Positions 63,361 through 64,000 of a stretch of 64,000 nt of DNA are shown here, in pieces. The stretch is taken from contig NZ_CP058349.1 of NCBI RefSeq assembly GCF_013395055.1, forward strand, positions 2,727,501 to 2,791,500, given 5' to 3'. Both the position numbers and the translations under genes were made by a program. The notes under the pieces were generated by a model, which was not told where the DNA came from, searched no databases, and saw only the letters and a list, made by a program, of their open reading frames with translations. Each line of letters opens with the position of its first letter. Position 1 is the stretch's first letter. This DNA is from Pseudomonas sp. ABC1 (lineage in GTDB: Bacteria; Pseudomonadota; Gammaproteobacteria; Pseudomonadales; Pseudomonadaceae).

Positions 63361-63390
63361 AAAGGCCGGGCAGCGATGCCCGGCCTTTTC
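63361..63390. terminator. Bidirectional terminator between katG and rsmE
   Basis: AAAAGGCCGGGC (63361-63372) pairs perfectly with GCCCGGCCTTTT (63379-63390) around AGCGAT. A and T runs on both sides let it serve the two convergent genes. Confidence 0.93.
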
Positions 63391-63459
63391 GTTGGCGTTT
63401 GTCCAGCATGGAATGTCTGTAGCGAGCGACCTTTCCTGCCTGCAAGCGGTAGTGGCGCT

Positions 63460-64000
63460 TCAGTTCGAGAAGTCGCCCCACAACTGCTGAGCTACGCTCA
63501 GGGCCACCACCGGCGCGGTTTCCGTACGCAGCACGCGGGGGCCGAGGCGGGCGGAGTGGAAGCCGTTGCGGTGCGCCTGTTCGACCTCGCTGTCGCTCAG
63601 GCCACCCTCGGGGCCGATCAGGAAGGCCAGGCTGGCGGGGCGGGCATGGCTAGCCAGTGGCTCGGCGACCGGGTGCAGCACCAGTTTCAGCTCGGCCGCT
63701 AGGGTCAGCCATTGTGCCAGGGGTTGTGGCGAGTTGATTTTCGGTACGACCGAGCGCCCGCATTGTTCGCAGGCGCTGATGGCGACCTGGCGCCAGTGGG
63801 CCAGGCGCTTGTCGGCGCGTTCGTCGTTTAGGCGCACCTCGCAGCGCTCGCTGACGATGGGCGTGATCTCGCTGGCGCCCAGCTCGGTGGCTTTCTGGAT
63901 CGCCCAATCCATGCGCTCGCCCCGCGACAGGCCTTGCCCCAGGTGGATATGCAGGGGCGATTCCGGCTGGCCGGCGAACGCTTCGTTCAGCTCTACGCTC
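63460..64000 (-). CDS. rsmE: 16S rRNA m3U1498 methyltransferase, partial (5' end outside window)
   Basis: C-terminal 179 residues of a SPOUT-class methyltransferase. The frame continues to the window edge, and the upstream residues SPLHIHLGQGLSRGERMDWA fit RsmE, so the in-frame ATG at 63912 is internal. The knotted AdoMet-binding motifs LIGPEGGLSDSEVE and RLGPRVLRTETAP are complete. It methylates N3 of U1498 in the small subunit. About 60 N-terminal residues (the PUA-like domain) lie beyond the window. Confidence 0.95.
   Translation of the reverse strand, partial: SVELNEAFAGQPESPLHIHLGQGLSRGERMDWAIQKATELGASEITPIVSERCEVRLNDERADKRLAHWRQVAISACEQCGRSVVPKINSPQPLAQWLTLAAELKLVLHPVAEPLASHARPASLAFLIGPEGGLSDSEVEQAHRNGFHSARLGPRVLRTETAPVVALSVAQQLWGDFSN

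Overview
This window is chromosomal DNA of a Pseudomonas (or a very close relative). The gene order birA-coaX-SPOR protein-tRNA Tyr/Gly/Thr-tufB-tRNA Trp-secE-nusG-rplKAJL-rpoBC-str-S10-spc-alpha, followed by uvrA, a YajR-type MFS gene and ssb, is the arrangement known from P. aeruginosa (PA4280 down to PA4232). The high-GC codon use and the Pseudomonas-type protein sequences agree. The species cannot be named from sequence alone.

Layout. 1-2340: the 3' part of a 23S rRNA gene, a 5S rRNA gene and the rrn terminator. 2472-4829: birA, coaX and a small membrane-anchored SPOR-type protein. 4920-36831: the translation and transcription block with four tRNAs, two tuf genes, secE, nusG, rpoB, rpoC, rpoA, fusA, secY and about thirty ribosomal protein genes. 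Good promoter candidates precede the tRNA cluster, tRNA-Trp, rpsL, rpsJ, rpsH and rpsM. Several strong hairpins sit between genes that must be expressed together, which suggests attenuation. 36877-42350: where P. aeruginosa has katA and bfrA, this genome has a Sfp-type phosphopantetheinyl transferase, a response regulator/sensor kinase pair and a convergent TonB-dependent catecholate-siderophore-type receptor, i.e. an iron-uptake module. 42486-49655: uvrA, MFS gene, ssb and two sugar-nucleotide reductase/epimerase-like genes, the first lacking its catalytic residues.

49708-51324: a complete IS1182-type insertion sequence that landed exactly in the 4-nt loop of a bidirectional terminator, with a TTGC target duplication. 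51344-55272: ompW/oprG with an Anr-type anaerobic promoter, then a four-gene operon (His-rich DUF2796 protein, ABC ATPase, FtsX/MacB-like permease, DUF3299 protein) matching the zinc-responsive PA4063-PA4066 cluster, with a Zur-like palindrome at its promoter. 55479-63341: a CSS-EAL c-di-GMP phosphodiesterase, malate synthase G, RarD, an intergenic region with three perfect DnaA boxes, and katG. 63460-64000: rsmE, cut by the window end.

No prophage, CRISPR array or defence island was seen. The most unusual items are the IS nested in a terminator loop, the DnaA-box cluster between rarD and katG, the iron module in the katA-bfrA slot, and hairpin terminators placed in front of tufB and rpsL.
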